The position numbers and the translations under genes are program-made. Source: Fistulifera solaris (taxonomy: Eukaryota; Bacillariophyta; Bacillariophyceae; Naviculales; Stauroneidaceae). From it: a stretch of 64,000 nucleotides of DNA. Of this stretch, positions 28,784-38,498 are shown piece by piece (position 1 is the stretch's first letter; the number at the start of each line of letters is the position of its first letter). Under the pieces are notes generated by a model. It had not been told where the DNA came from and made no database searches. It was given only the letters and a program-made list of their open reading frames with translations. Location: contig AP026164.1 in the NCBI GenBank assembly GCA_030295235.1, positions 248,001-312,000 on the forward strand. The letters are read 5' to 3'.

Positions 28784-30809
28784 ATGGTATCTTCTCCATT
28801 CAAACCTGGCAACTTTTTAGCCGCTGTTGCGATCGCTTCGGTGATTGCCCAAACGGCAGCTTTCTCCTCTCAAGGGTAAGGATTTTGAATTGGGCAACAA
28901 TGTTGGCATTAGGCTTGCCGTTCATCTCCGACTAGTCAGTCATTTGACTTGATTTCTAACAAAAACCCGCTCTTCATTCACTTATCTTTGCAGACGGTTC
29001 CATCTATCCGTCTCGAACGCGCGCTCGTTCGTTCAGCCGAAACCTCTTGGCTTCGCGTCTATCACTTCCACATCTTTGGAGGCCCATTTGAATGACAATG
29101 CATCCCAGACAGTCCCCTTGAAGCGCCGTGTCGCTGCAAAGGTACGTATTTCGTGCTTCACAGTCGTATCCTGAACTATCGATTTGATCATCTAACACAA
29201 TGTACGCACTTATGACAAACAGATTCTTAGTAGGGTGGCTTTCGGTTTCTGCTCACTCGCTCTCTTGCACATGGCGACGTTGGAACCAGCCAATGCTGCC
29301 CGAAAGGCCAAAAAAGCAGTCGAGGTTCCTTTGCACCTTGGACAGAAAATCGCAAACTACTTCCGTACCTTTGGAATCCCTGATCTAGGCGTTCTTACGA
29401 TCATCTCCGCTTTGCCCATTGTCGAGCTTCGTGGGGCTATTCCGGTCGGCATCTGGATGGGTTTACCGATTTCGAAAGTCTTGCCCGTTTGCATCTTGGG
29501 AAACATGATTCCGATTCTCCCTCTTCTATTATTGCTCCGAAACAAGACGTTGAAAAATGCCATGAATCCTATTCTCACTCAGGCGGAGAAGAAAACTAAG
29601 GAACTCGGTATCGGTTCAGTACAAAAGCAATGGGCTTCTCTTGCTACCTTTGTTGGTATTCCCTTGCCGGGAACCGGTGCCTGGACGGGTGCCATGGGAG
29701 CCTTCTTGCTCGGTATGCCTCTTGCTGTTGCCTTCACCTCGATTTTCGCCGGTGTTGTTTCGGCTGGTGTGATCATGACCGCCATCACTCTTGCCGGAAA
29801 AGCTGGTGGAATCGCCGCTCTCGCTGCCTTGTTGCTTTATGCCGGCATTGAGCTTTCCAAAGGCGGTTCGTCGAGTGGCAAGCAAGACTTTTTGGAAGCC
29901 GAACCTTACTGGGATCAGACCAACGTCTCCGTCAATGTCTACAAGAACAAAGCTCCTTTTGTCGGAAAGGTCATCTCCACGAAGCGAATTGTCGGCCCCA
30001 AGGCAACTGGTGAGACTTGCCACATCATCATTGACCACAAAGGCGATTTCCCGTACTGGGAGGGACAATCCTGGGGTGTCATTCCTCCCGGTGTACGTGA
30101 GAAGGACGGAAAGCCACACAGTGTCCGTCTTTACTCTATCGCCTCTTCCCGTTATGGTGATGACATGACCGGAAAGACGGGAAGTCTTTGCGTTCGTCGT
30201 GCCACTTACTGGTGCCCGGAGTTAAAGGCTGACGATCCCGCCAAGAAGGGTATCTGCTCCAACTTCTTGTGTGACACCAAGCCTGGAGATGAAGTTCAAA
30301 TGACTGGCCCCGCTGGTAAAGTGATGCTTCTACCGGAAGAGAACCCCAACACGGACTACATCATGGTGGGAACCGGAACTGGTGTTGCTCCCTACCGTGG
30401 CTTCATTCGAAGATTGTTTGTCGAGAATACTCCCGCCGCGGAAGCCTATAAGGGACAAGCCTGGTTGTTCCTTGGTGTTGCTAACAGCGACGCTCTCCTT
30501 TACGACGACGAGTGGCAAGCGGTCAAGAAAGAACACCCGGAACAGTTCCGCTTGGACTATGCACTCTCTCGTGAACAGACGAACGCTAAAGGTGGTAAGA
30601 TGTACATTCAAGATAAGATTGAAGAGTATGCGGATGAAGTTTTCAACAAGCTTGAGAATGGTGCCGTCATTTATTTTTGCGGACTCAAGGGCATGATGCC
30701 TGGAATTCAGGAGATGCTTGAGACTGTTGCCAAGAAGAAGGGTATTGACTACGAAGAGTGGATCAAGGGCCTGAAAGCTAAGAAGCAGTGGAGAGTTGAG
30801 GTTTATTAA
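28784..30809 (+). CDS. petH: Membrane-domain (Sm_multidrug_ex) / ferredoxin-NADP+ reductase fusion
   Basis: Three exons (28784-28875, 28994-29141, 29223-30809), 608 residues, all junctions in frame. The start is a signal peptide ending QTAAF (plastid site); a second hydrophobic stretch ends EPANA. Residues 134-294 are an integral membrane domain of the COG2426/Sm_multidrug_ex family: [50 protein letters not shown]. Residues about 314-608 are a complete [19 protein letters not shown] (FAD site), [41 protein letters not shown] (NADP site), [12 protein letters not shown] and C-terminal EVY. FNR moves electrons from ferredoxin to NADP+ at photosystem I. The large exon carries both domains with no stop between, so the fusion is real at sequence level. 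Confidence 0.9.
28876..28993 (+). other. Intron 1 of the FNR fusion gene
   Basis: GTAAGG to TTTGCAG, 118 bp; restores the codon for Gly between SSQ and RFHLS. Confidence 0.8.
29142..29222 (+). other. Intron 2 of the FNR fusion gene
   Basis: GTACGT to ACAAACAG, 81 bp, phase 0; joins RRVAAK to ILSRVAF. Confidence 0.8.
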
Positions 30810-31272
30810 ATGACCGGTATATAATCGTTTCGACGCTAAAATGAAGAAGTACATGTCTAGTAAACTTACATCTTTCTTTGTCACGTCTCGTCACGTATAC
30901 TTTGTATGCATTTGATAGTAATTAGTTGAATGGTATTGGGATTTTCAAGACGAATCTTTTGTTTGCTAGCAAGAAGGCGAAAACACGAATATGGCACACA
31001 ATCCAGATTGCAGAAGTAAAAGCATTTAGTTGAAAAAGCGAAAGACGGCTAAGTTTTGGATTGCTTAGTGAAAATTTCATCAATCGCATGATCTCTTTGA
31101 AATTAGGCCTCTTCCTTCAGGACTTAGTTTCGTTGACTTCAATCGTCTCTCAAAACGCGCAACATCCTCAACTATGCATTTAAGGAAAGGGTCCTATCAT
31201 ATCTGAGTACCGCTCAGCTTTAAGGGGCTGTATAGTCAACAAAATTCTGACGTTTCGCAACTAAGTTTACTT

Positions 31273-31415
31273 ACGTCATTATGACGTGGTTGTCGCTGGC
31301 AGAATTACAAAGTGTAGAAAGGATTTTTATGGAAGGTGACGTAAGCTGAAGTTGTTACGACTGAATGACGTATGACAACGAATAGGTCATACAGTGGCTC
31401 AAAGAGTAAACGTCA
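31273..31415. promoter_or_regulatory. Cluster of five TGACGT (CRE/bZIP-type) cores
   Basis: ACGTCA 31273-31278 and TGACGT 31282-31287 form an inverted pair (ACGTCAT-T-ATGACGT); further cores at 31337-31342, 31366-31371 and 31410-31415. In Phaeodactylum TGACGT-type elements mediate CO2/cAMP responses through bZIP factors. Which gene this cluster serves is not clear; the RING-H2 start is about 500 bp away. Confidence 0.45.
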
Positions 31416-31548
31416 GTCATTTTTATAACGAAAAATTCCCCCACGGAAAATCTAACGTGTTTCGAAATGGAAGAGTACTTTCTAACTAATAATAACGTCC
31501 CTTTCAACGCTTTTCACGTGACCGTTTTCACTTTCAAGGCCACAAGAA

Positions 31549-31773
31549 TTAGAGGGGGAAGTTTTTGGCGGGGCGGATAGCTTGAACCCGAAAACTGCCG
31601 GAACCCCGCTGGCGCTTGTTGAATGTGCTATTGACTGTACAACGACGGATCTGCCGCTCGAAGAAAAAGACCGTTGCAGCTTTCGGCTCTCCAAGAGCCA
31701 AGGAAGCCATCGGTGATCCTTCTTTCGTCTTCATAAAATCGCTACTCCGTGTCTGGACTGCCGAGGTGGTCAT
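31549..31773 (-). CDS. Possible small protein (weak)
   Basis: A 74-residue frame from Met at 31773, Ser/Thr/Arg-rich (SLALGEPKAATVFFFERQI), divergent from the RING-H2 gene. Nothing recognised; no signal peptide. Could be chance. Confidence 0.25.
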   Translation of the reverse strand: MTTSAVQTRSSDFMKTKEGSPMASLALGEPKAATVFFFERQIRRCTVNSTFNKRQRGSGSFRVQAIRPAKNFPL

Positions 31774-31919
31774 TCGTTCGAAATCGCTTTGACCATCAAC
31801 CAACCAAAGCCAATTGTTCCTTTATCGGAAAGTCTATTGCTTTGCTTTCATAAAAAGTGCCATCGCCTACCCCTTTGAACACAATACAAGCTTTGCCTGC
31901 AAGCCAACCCAAGTTCACC

Positions 31920-33032
31920 ATGTCGACGACTCCTCAAACCGACCGCCTTCCGCTCCGAAAGCGATTTGGGCAGTTCTTCAAGAAACTTACTACTCCTAGA
32001 GCTCCAGCAACAAGAGCTAGAACCCGAGCACCGTAAGTGCAGCTTTGTTGTTGTCCTGCAGATGTTTGCGGCACCGCCTCATTTGACTTCTTCTTCTTCT
32101 TTTCAATGATGCATTAGACCTCGTGATGACCAATTTCATTACGTTATCTCCGCTGCCCAGGAAGACGAGATTCGAGAAAGCTTTCTCATTGAAAAGTTGA
32201 GGGGTTACACACAGGTATGTTGCTGTGAATGGTCCCATGCGGTTGTCGAATTGAATTGAGGATAATGACTGTGTGTTTTCTTCGTTGCTATGAACACCTC
32301 TAACTCTGCGCTTCGGCTACTTTGCAGAGTCTGACCGATTCCGATTTCGAATCGATTATGATGGACAAGAGTGATGCTGATAACAGCATCGAAGACTCCT
32401 GTGAGAAAGACGACGACTGTGAAGCCGAGAATGGCTTTATTTTTGTTCCCTTGCCAGGGACTAAATGTCATGACGATTCTGTCGATGACGCAGAAAAAAT
32501 GAACCGCAAAGTTCCCAATAGTTGCGCCATTTGCCTCTCGTCTTTTGAGCCCGAGGATCGTGTTACGTGGTCATCTAACAAGGAATGCACGCATGTATTT
32601 CATCACTCATGCATCATTGATTGGCTCAATTCGAGTGGTCGCAGACAGTTGAGGAGACGAAGGCGTCAGGGCCAACAAGAAGGCGTATTCAATTATGCCA
32701 ATGACCCGTTACGAAAGATTACTCGATTCCCTATGCCATGCCCGTGTTGTCGCCAGGTGTTTGCTTTGTGTTCCGAGACAAACGAGAACGCCGCCGAAGA
32801 AGTTGCTCCCGCACAGCCGGCACCAAGTTCAGAATCGGCACATGCAAGCGCTGTCACTGGTGACGACCACCCGGAACAATTAGCTGAATCTGTTGAAACT
32901 GCTGTTCCTACTGAGGACTTGGATGAGCCGGAAGACTCTTCTTGCGTTTCCGACGAAGCCGCGATTGACGACGATGCCTGCACCACTGACATGACTCCTA
33001 TGACTGCTTTGACGTGCCCGATCGCAGTGTAG
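31920..33032 (+). CDS. RING-H2 E3 ubiquitin ligase
   Basis: Three exons (31920-32032, 32118-32214, 32328-33032), 304 residues, all junctions in frame. The N-terminus is basic (LRKRFGQFFKKLTTPRAPATRARTRAP). The RING-H2 finger starts near residue 136: CAICLSSFEPEDRVTW, then CTHVFHHSCIIDWL, and finally PCPCCRQVF. A long basic insert (GRRQLRRRRRQGQQ and more) separates the sixth and seventh metal ligands, which is longer than in typical RING-H2 fingers. The C-terminal 85 residues are Glu/Ala/Ser/Asp-rich and probably disordered. Expected role: transfer of ubiquitin from an E2 to a substrate. No transmembrane segment, so it is likely soluble. Confidence 0.8.
32033..32117 (+). other. Intron 1 of the RING-H2 gene
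   Basis: GTAAGTGC to GCATTAG, 85 bp. Confidence 0.75.
32215..32327 (+). other. Intron 2 of the RING-H2 gene
   Basis: GTATGTTG to TTTGCAG, 113 bp, phase 0. Confidence 0.75.
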
Positions 33033-33493
33033 AGGTATCTTACAACAACTTGAAAGATGAGTAAACGACACTTGGCTCGTTGATAACACCTGTCTCATTT
33101 TGAGTCATTAGTGCTTAGAGTAAAAGTATGAAATGCTAAAAAAAGTTAGTTTCTCTACTAGACTCTTTCTTTGTGGAAGATGCGCTAGCTAGAGGGCTAT
33201 ATTGGTACGAAAAGACGGACTGTTTCGAAAAACATTTACTGCAATTGATCAACTATTACGCCCTAGGTAAATGTTAGCGATTACAAGATGCAAGACCCAG
33301 TTTCATTCGCGTTCGGCACCTAATTGTGCCGACCAAAGACCGAAAGTGACTCCCCCTCACATTTTGGCACTATCCGTTTTGCATCGAAGTTACAAGAATG
33401 ACCGCATTTTCAATCTCTCTATCTATAAACAAGAATTCTTGTTTATATGTGAACCAATTAAAACTCCACCCACGAATGCTTAAATAGGAAACT
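33033..33493. other. Intergenic region
   Basis: Between the RING-H2 gene and the secreted coiled-coil gene. I see no gene; the short open frame at 33271-33483 has no conserved features. Confidence 0.3.
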
Positions 33494-34000
33494 ATGTTCA
33501 GGATTTCAAGATTGCTCGTACTATTCTATGCCCTCTTTCTGCAACTTTGTGGCGCTCAGGATTGTGACGTTGTTTGCGAGAGCAACGTAACAGAGGCGGT
33601 TGCTGCTGCTCGTCAAGAACTCAAAGCGCAGTTGAACGACAAAGTAGACGAGCTCGAGGCCTTGAAGCGAGTTCTCGAAGCTGCCATTGCTCGTCGAAAT
33701 GAAATGGAAAGGAGAACCGCTACTTATGTCAGAGAGCTTCATGAGGTCAAAAGAGAAGTAGACGACTTGAAATTGAGAGCGAGCGATACTGACGCAACGT
33801 TATCAAGAATGAAGGAGGAGATCAAGATTTCTCAGGAAAGATTGTTCTCTGTAACGGACCAGATGATGAAGAAAGACATCAAGATTAGAGAGCTAGAAGC
33901 AGTGGGACTAGTAGATCTACTGATGAAGCGGGCAAACTTTTTAATCAAGACAGTCATTACTTCATTGAAAGGAAGTACATTGAAAGAGCAGGATCTGTAA
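33494..34000 (+). CDS. Secreted or lumenal coiled-coil protein, unknown function
   Basis: 168 residues, single exon. A signal peptide (LLVLFYALFLQLCGA) is followed by QDCDVVCESNVTEA, with two cysteines and one N-glycosylation sequon. Residues 37-140 are a near-continuous coiled coil (heptads in KVDELEALKRVLEAAIARRNEMERR and beyond). The C-terminus LLMKRANFLIKTVITSL is amphipathic and may contact membrane. I recognise no family. It could be an ER-lumen or cell-wall protein. Confidence 0.55.
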   Translation: MFRISRLLVLFYALFLQLCGAQDCDVVCESNVTEAVAAARQELKAQLNDKVDELEALKRVLEAAIARRNEMERRTATYVRELHEVKREVDDLKLRASDTDATLSRMKEEIKISQERLFSVTDQMMKKDIKIRELEAVGLVDLLMKRANFLIKTVITSLKGSTLKEQDL

Positions 34001-34315
34001 TTCCTTGAAGAATTTCTCATCCTTTTCATCTATGGCGCGTCGACAAAGTGGGCAGTCAGCTGTAAATGTCGAATTCAAATCTCAAGTATTTGGCGATCTT
34101 ATCTTCCTTCCAAACGTCTTACACAGTATGCTTATTTGATAAAACGATTAGAACATGCCGATCTCGAACAAATCTGTAGTTTGTTGCCTGTTATGAGTAG
34201 GTTTGAATTGAGTTCAGTAAAAAGTAACTAGGAAGCCCTTCCCCGCAATCCAATAGCCTACCATGCGAGTTAGAATATCGGTGAATATGAACGTTGTTAT
34301 GGTGACATGGGTAAA
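34001..34315. other. Intergenic region between convergent genes
   Basis: Separates the coiled-coil gene from the end of the four-TM gene. No gene or repeat seen. Confidence 0.3.
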
Positions 34316-35194
34316 CTAAGTCTCTTCCATTGTGATGAATTTCTCTCTCCGTGAATCATTCGTTATAGATCGGAGAGGTTTAACATCGTGATGATGATGA
34401 TGCTCCATGATTGCTTCGTCATCATCAGCTTCCCTACCATGGTACAGGTAAAGCAAAATGGCAAACATCATATACAGACCAGACAAGAACATGCAGGTAA
34501 TAGCCAGTACGGTTGCTATTCTCTCGACTTCATACGGTTCCCTGTCATCGCGATCGTGGTCGTCTTTCCCATCTTCAACCTTATAGGATCAACAAAAATT
34601 TGAGTCAGCTCGTTCGGGTGCTGTCGAGTACAAATTGAAATCTCCCCTTTGACTTACCGTTACTTCCCCCAAAACAACAGCACAAACCAGTAAAATATTT
34701 GCAAAAACGACGACGGCACCCCCAAATATGCCAGTCTTCATTCGCGAGACAGCGGGAGAAGGAGAAGAAAAACAAGGCCCAATGTAATCACCCCTCAGCG
34801 ATGTAAAGCCCACAATCGCCGTCGATCCATACAAATTAAGGGCGAAGCCCAAAATAACGGAATAAACCGCAACAAACGTCATACTCGGGCTATATAATTG
34901 CGTAAGAGCGATGTATTCTTGAATTTTACGATCGAGAGAACCGTCTTCTTGTCCTTGAGCTTGGCCTTCTTGACCTTCTCCTTCATTATTGTTGTTGTTT
35001 GCGTATTGCCGTTGATATTCTTCATATTGCTGTTCGTAATAATGTTCTAAGCGTATGTAATGTGTATGTATCTGAACCATCATGACCAAAGCTGCGACGA
35101 ATGCCAAGAAATTCAGAATAGTTGTGATAGTCCAAGTAAAAGCTACCAACGATCGTTTGCTGGTCAGAAAAGAACCGCATAGTGAAGGTGCCAT
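34316..35194 (-). CDS. Four-transmembrane protein, unknown family
   Basis: Two exons (35194-34658, 34579-34316) with a 78-bp phase-0 intron; 266 residues. Four hydrophobic segments: TTILNFLAFVAALVMMV, TFVAVYSVILGFALNLYG, GAVVVFANILLVCAVVLG, and in exon 2 VLAITCMFLSGLYMMFAILLY. The first loop is about 65 residues, Tyr/Gln/Asn/Gly-rich (YYEQQYEEYQRQYANNNNN, then EGQEGQAQGQE). The C-terminus has a His run (EHHHHH). The TM layout recalls tetraspan proteins, but the Cys-Cys-Gly motif of tetraspanins is absent. Exon 2 was found by following the donor GTAAGTC: without it the fourth TM would be lost. Confidence 0.65.
34580..34657 (-). other. Intron of the four-TM gene
   Basis: Donor GTAAGTC and acceptor CCTATAAG on the minus strand, 78 bp; joins VLGEVT to VEDGKDD. 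Confidence 0.7.
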
Positions 35195-35729
35195 GGAGAA
35201 AGCTGACGGTACGGTTGCAATGAATCAAATTGTTTCTCTAAGAAGTGTACTGTGCTCAGGAATGCTTTGAGAATTGTTTGCAACGTTCCGTTTTCTATGA
35301 TTGTCTGTTTTTGCTTTTAAACGTCGGTCGGCTCGAACAAAACGTCAACAAACAACAGACGCTGTCGAGCGGCAATATGAGACTGCAAGGAGAAACACAG
35401 TCGTGACTCAATTGATACTCAGTCCCAATCTATGAACGGAAAGAAGTTCGCGCACGCGTGACCAATGACAATTTCATAGTAAAAAGTAAGCGACCTTTGA
35501 GGTCGTATAGGTACTGGTTCCTGTAACTTCACGTGACTGCTAGTCGTGATTCACGATTTTGGTTGAAGTCGTCGGCAAGTTGAAGGCCGGATTCGGGGTC
35601 GGCAAAACATTCCCCACCTCGCAACAATCGATTGTTGTTGTTGTTGTTGTTGTTGTTATTGTTGTTGTTCGTCGAGAGGTCTTGAACTAGACAGAATCAA
35701 TCCACCATCTCTTTCATTTCCACACAACT
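35195..35729. promoter_or_regulatory. Divergent promoter region with TTG microsatellite and palindrome
   Basis: Shared by the four-TM gene and the HugZ-like gene. Holds a TTG repeat (35632-35669) and a reverse-orientation variant of the palindromic element near 35530-35550 (ACGTGACTGCTAGTCGTGA). Confidence 0.4.
35632..35669 (+). repeat. TTG trinucleotide microsatellite
   Basis: About twelve TTG units with one TTA interruption, 60 bp upstream of the HugZ-like start. Confidence 0.8.
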
Positions 35730-36870
35730 ATGTTAACAATGAATTGCTGGCACGCAGTAAGCTTACTACTCGCATTGACAAGAGTACAGTCTTTCACAAC
35801 ACCCGTGTCGGTGGCCTATCACACGAGACCGACGCGCCTCTTGTCGGCCGCTGTCGCTGTCAATGGAGACACTTCTGTGCATGTTAATGGTAGTGATGGT
35901 GAAAATACAATGACAATTCGATTGAATGTTTACGAGAAAGCCCGAACTGTCACTTCTGTGTGCACATCCGGAACTCTCTGTACGATTTCCTCACATGAAG
36001 GGATTGACGGTTCACCGTTCGGATCTTTTGTTGATTACGTCCTTGATGACGACGGCAACCCCGTCTTTCTTATGAATGAAATGAGTATGCATACAATCAA
36101 TATCAAGAATGCACAACAGCGAATGAAAGACGACAACAATCCTGCGGCCATGGTCACATTATTCACTCAATTGGGCGGAAACACAAACAACAACAACGAC
36201 GGTCCGTCCTTTGGACCAGGTAGTTCGAGCAACTTGGGAAATAAAGGTTTACAGGATGTTTCCCGTTGTTCCTTGACGGGACGTTTGGAAAAGTTGACTG
36301 CCGATGCACCGGATATGGATGCTATACGAATGCGTTATTCCATTACTCACGTCTACGCCGATCAGGTCATGGACTCTCCCAAATTCGCCTTTTACCGCTT
36401 GATTCCCGATAAAATTTATTTTGTAGGTGGATTCGGTGTTCTTTCCACGTGGGTTGATCCCGAAGATTACAAAATGCCAATCCGGATATTCTCGCGACAC
36501 AAGCCGCCGGAATATGTGCACGCATCAATCGTGATCACGACGAAGACTTGCGTTTCACGGCACAGCACTTATTGAACATTGCTCCCAAAATGCTGACGCG
36601 ATTGAAAGTGTCCGCGTGACCACGGTCGATCGATTGGGGATGGATTTGCGTGTCACCGCTCAGCAGGGGACACGGAGAAACAAACTGCAGACGGATGAAT
36701 TCCGTATTGGGTTCCGCATTCCCGTCCAGTCAGTAGAAGACGCCAAGTCAGAGATTCTCAAAATCTTTCAAGAAGCCTGGGAGAAAGGCAACGGTGTTGA
36801 ATGGGGCGATAACGAGGTTCCCGGAGAGTCTGTACCGATCATGAAGATTGCGGCGGATAGTCTAGAATAA
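35730..36870 (+). CDS. HugZ/PNPOx-like FMN-binding split-barrel protein with DUF2470
   Basis: About 380 residues with two apparent missing bases, at A4 36471-36474 and A4 36587-36590, both in the context AAAATGC. The N-terminus has a signal-like segment (WHAVSLLLALTRVQS, then FTTPVS, a plastid-type site). The split barrel follows: GTLCTISSHEGIDGSPFGSFVDYVLDDDGNPVFLMNEMSMHTINI, SRCSLTGRLEKL, then FYRLIPDKIYFVGGFGV. The C-terminal DUF2470 has INRDHDEDL and VTTVDRLGMDLRVTAQ. This two-domain layout is shared with HugZ-type haem oxygenases and with the plant glutamyl-tRNA reductase-binding protein, so a role in plastid tetrapyrrole metabolism is plausible but inferred. Confidence 0.75.
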
Positions 36871-37737
36871 ATATTTATTAATAGTATTATGAGACGATTT
36901 TCGATTGTTTTACTTCATTTTCGGAAACGATACGAGTGAAATGATCTTGAGTTCCTGTAGGGAGTTAAAAGAACGATGTTAACCAACGAGTACATTGGAA
37001 AGCCTAGCCGATATTGAGTACTAAGGTGAATAATTTATTCTCAATGGGGTGTGAGCCGGTCGTTGAAGCCCAAGAAAAATTCCTAGATAGGAAAGCTGTG
37101 TTTGTAGCTTCGATGCAAGGAAGCAGGCAACCATACTCGCGATGTCGGTAAAATTCGTCTTAGCATAACAAAGCCCCAACTCGGGGCCTTGGCTTGTTGC
37201 TCTAAATTGAGAGAGAGCCGGTCGTCGAAGCTCAACTGAAGTTCTCCGTTCGTTCGGCAAGCTGTCTCTGTAGCGGCGATGAGAGTAAGCGTGTACCCGG
37301 ATATTCATCGTACCAGCGGGGTAAGCCGGTTGTCTGAGCTCAACTGAAGTTCTTCGATCGACAAGCTGTCTTTGTCGCTTCCATGAGCGTAACAAGGCAC
37401 TCGTGCTCACGCAATCGAAAATATCGTCCTACCACATCAAAGCTTTGACTACGATCCATGCAACCATGAAACCTGTAGGAAACAAAAGACTATTTGTTGC
37501 TCTTGAAGCAAAGAGCCTCAATCCATTAAATTTTCACTTGTCGGGTATCATCTTGTCGTTAGTCGATAGTCTTTCATATTTTTGGAGGCGAAAATTTCAG
37601 AGTATCCACGAAAAAGACAAAAAGGAGACATTCGCATTATACCACCATGATTCAGTAAGTTTCAAGGTCACAGTCTTGATTTTGTTCCTTTCATAAAGAC
37701 CATGTCGACGATAAAAACCCCGTATCCCCATTCCCCA
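36871..37737. other. Intergenic region with three degenerate tandem repeat units
   Basis: Between the convergent HugZ-like and CTR genes. The repeat block at 37053-37440 is described separately. No gene called. Confidence 0.4.
37053..37440 (+). repeat. Three-copy degenerate tandem repeat
   Basis: Units start at 37053, 37215 and 37323 with GAGCCGGTCGT-like sequence. Units 2 and 3 share GAGCTCAACTGAAGTTCT or a near match; all three share AAGCTGT(G/C)T(T/C)TGT followed by an ATGA or ATGC context. Spacings are about 162 and 108 bp. Confidence 0.6.
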
Positions 37738-38427
37738 TCAATCATTGTGCTGTCTATTCACGGCAGCAAGTCCCGGAACGGGCAAGATACGCACAAACAT
37801 TAAATGCCCCACCGCCAACCCAGCTGCCACCGAGAACAAAAGCTCCAGTGAATACATCATGGCCACGATCATAATGACATACCCCAGAAGCGACTGCAAC
37901 GCATAAATGAGGACGAGAGCGATCTTTCGAAAGGGTTTGCTGGGTGCCTGTGTGCGAAGAATCCATTCACGGAATGCGGAAATGGCTTCCATGACGATGG
38001 CCAAGAGAAAGGAAAAGACCATGGCTCCGCGAAATTCCTTCGGGCTGGCCAGTAACCATGAATTGAATAGATAATTCAGGCATTGCTGTTGTTCTTGTGA
38101 TGATTGCCAAGGACGACCATCTTCATCAACAGAATTGCCTTTCATCTTTAAAGACCAGTGGAAACCATCCATAAACATAGTCATGGGCATGCCTGCGCAA
38201 AAGGTAGACGACGACGAAGAATCATCATTATTGTCGTTCTCGGAATGGGAGTGCATCGAATCGTGCTCATGGCCAGCCCCGGCAGTGTTGCGGCTCAAGT
38301 ATACCAGAACAACTATTGCTATGGACGACAACCTGAAAGCTTTGTGCAGCAGCATTCTAGTATTTACAATGATGTGATCTAAGTGGCATTTGTTGTTGTG
38401 TTGATCGTCGCGTTTATTGTCGCCCAT
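37738..38427 (-). CDS. CTR-family copper transporter
   Basis: 229 residues, single exon. The N-terminal part is His/Met-rich (GHEHDSMHSHSEND; GMPMTMFMDGFHW), as expected for copper capture. Three membrane segments follow: FRGAMVFSFLLAIVMEAI, then SLLGYVIMIVAMMYSLELLF, with a Met cluster where CTR proteins carry the MxxxM pore motif, and AAGLAVGHLMF with the closing GxxxG-type helix. Length and order fit CTR proteins, which import Cu(I) as trimers across plasma or vacuole membrane. An upstream hydrophobic stretch (SIAIVVLVYLS) may be a signal peptide. A GTAC-rich palindrome lies 28 bp upstream of the start codon. Confidence 0.85.
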   Translation of the reverse strand: MGDNKRDDQHNNKCHLDHIIVNTRMLLHKAFRLSSIAIVVLVYLSRNTAGAGHEHDSMHSHSENDNNDDSSSSSTFCAGMPMTMFMDGFHWSLKMKGNSVDEDGRPWQSSQEQQQCLNYLFNSWLLASPKEFRGAMVFSFLLAIVMEAISAFREWILRTQAPSKPFRKIALVLIYALQSLLGYVIMIVAMMYSLELLFSVAAGLAVGHLMFVRILPVPGLAAVNRQHND

Positions 38428-38454
38428 CGTGTTGATCGTTGATCCTACATACTT

Positions 38455-38475
38455 GTACTGTACCTGGTACAGTAC
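38455..38475. promoter_or_regulatory. GTAC-rich perfect palindrome upstream of the copper transporter
   Basis: Arms GTACTGTACC and GGTACAGTAC around a central T: a perfect 10-bp inverted repeat with four GTAC cores, 28-48 bp upstream of the CTR start codon. GTAC is the core of copper-response elements bound by SBP-domain factors (CRR1, SPL7) in green algae and plants. A role here is inferred. Confidence 0.5.
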
Positions 38476-38476
38476 T

Positions 38477-38498
38477 GTTATTCGTTATTCGTTATTCT
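38477..38498 (+). repeat. Short GTTATTC tandem repeat
   Basis: Three units of GTTATTC directly beside the GTAC palindrome. Confidence 0.6.

Larger units (their letters stand above)
30810..31919. promoter_or_regulatory. Long intergenic region with a cluster of CRE-like sites
   Basis: About 1.1 kb between the FNR fusion and the RING-H2 gene, both rightward. Holds five TGACGT/ACGTCA cores at 31273-31415. A leftward open frame at 31549-31773 is described separately. Confidence 0.4.

Noticed and set aside
28483-28935. A 150-residue open frame across the FNR promoter and first exon
   Set aside because: It overlaps the spliced FNR first exon in another frame and shows no conserved features.
34388-34603. 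A rightward open frame inside the end of the four-TM gene
   Set aside because: The leftward exon 2 of the four-TM gene explains this DNA with a phase-correct intron and a fourth TM helix.
37021-37410. A 129-residue leftward open frame with repeated RRTSVELR
   Set aside because: The repetition comes from the DNA repeat block itself; no homology or signal, and unit spacing is not conserved as protein.
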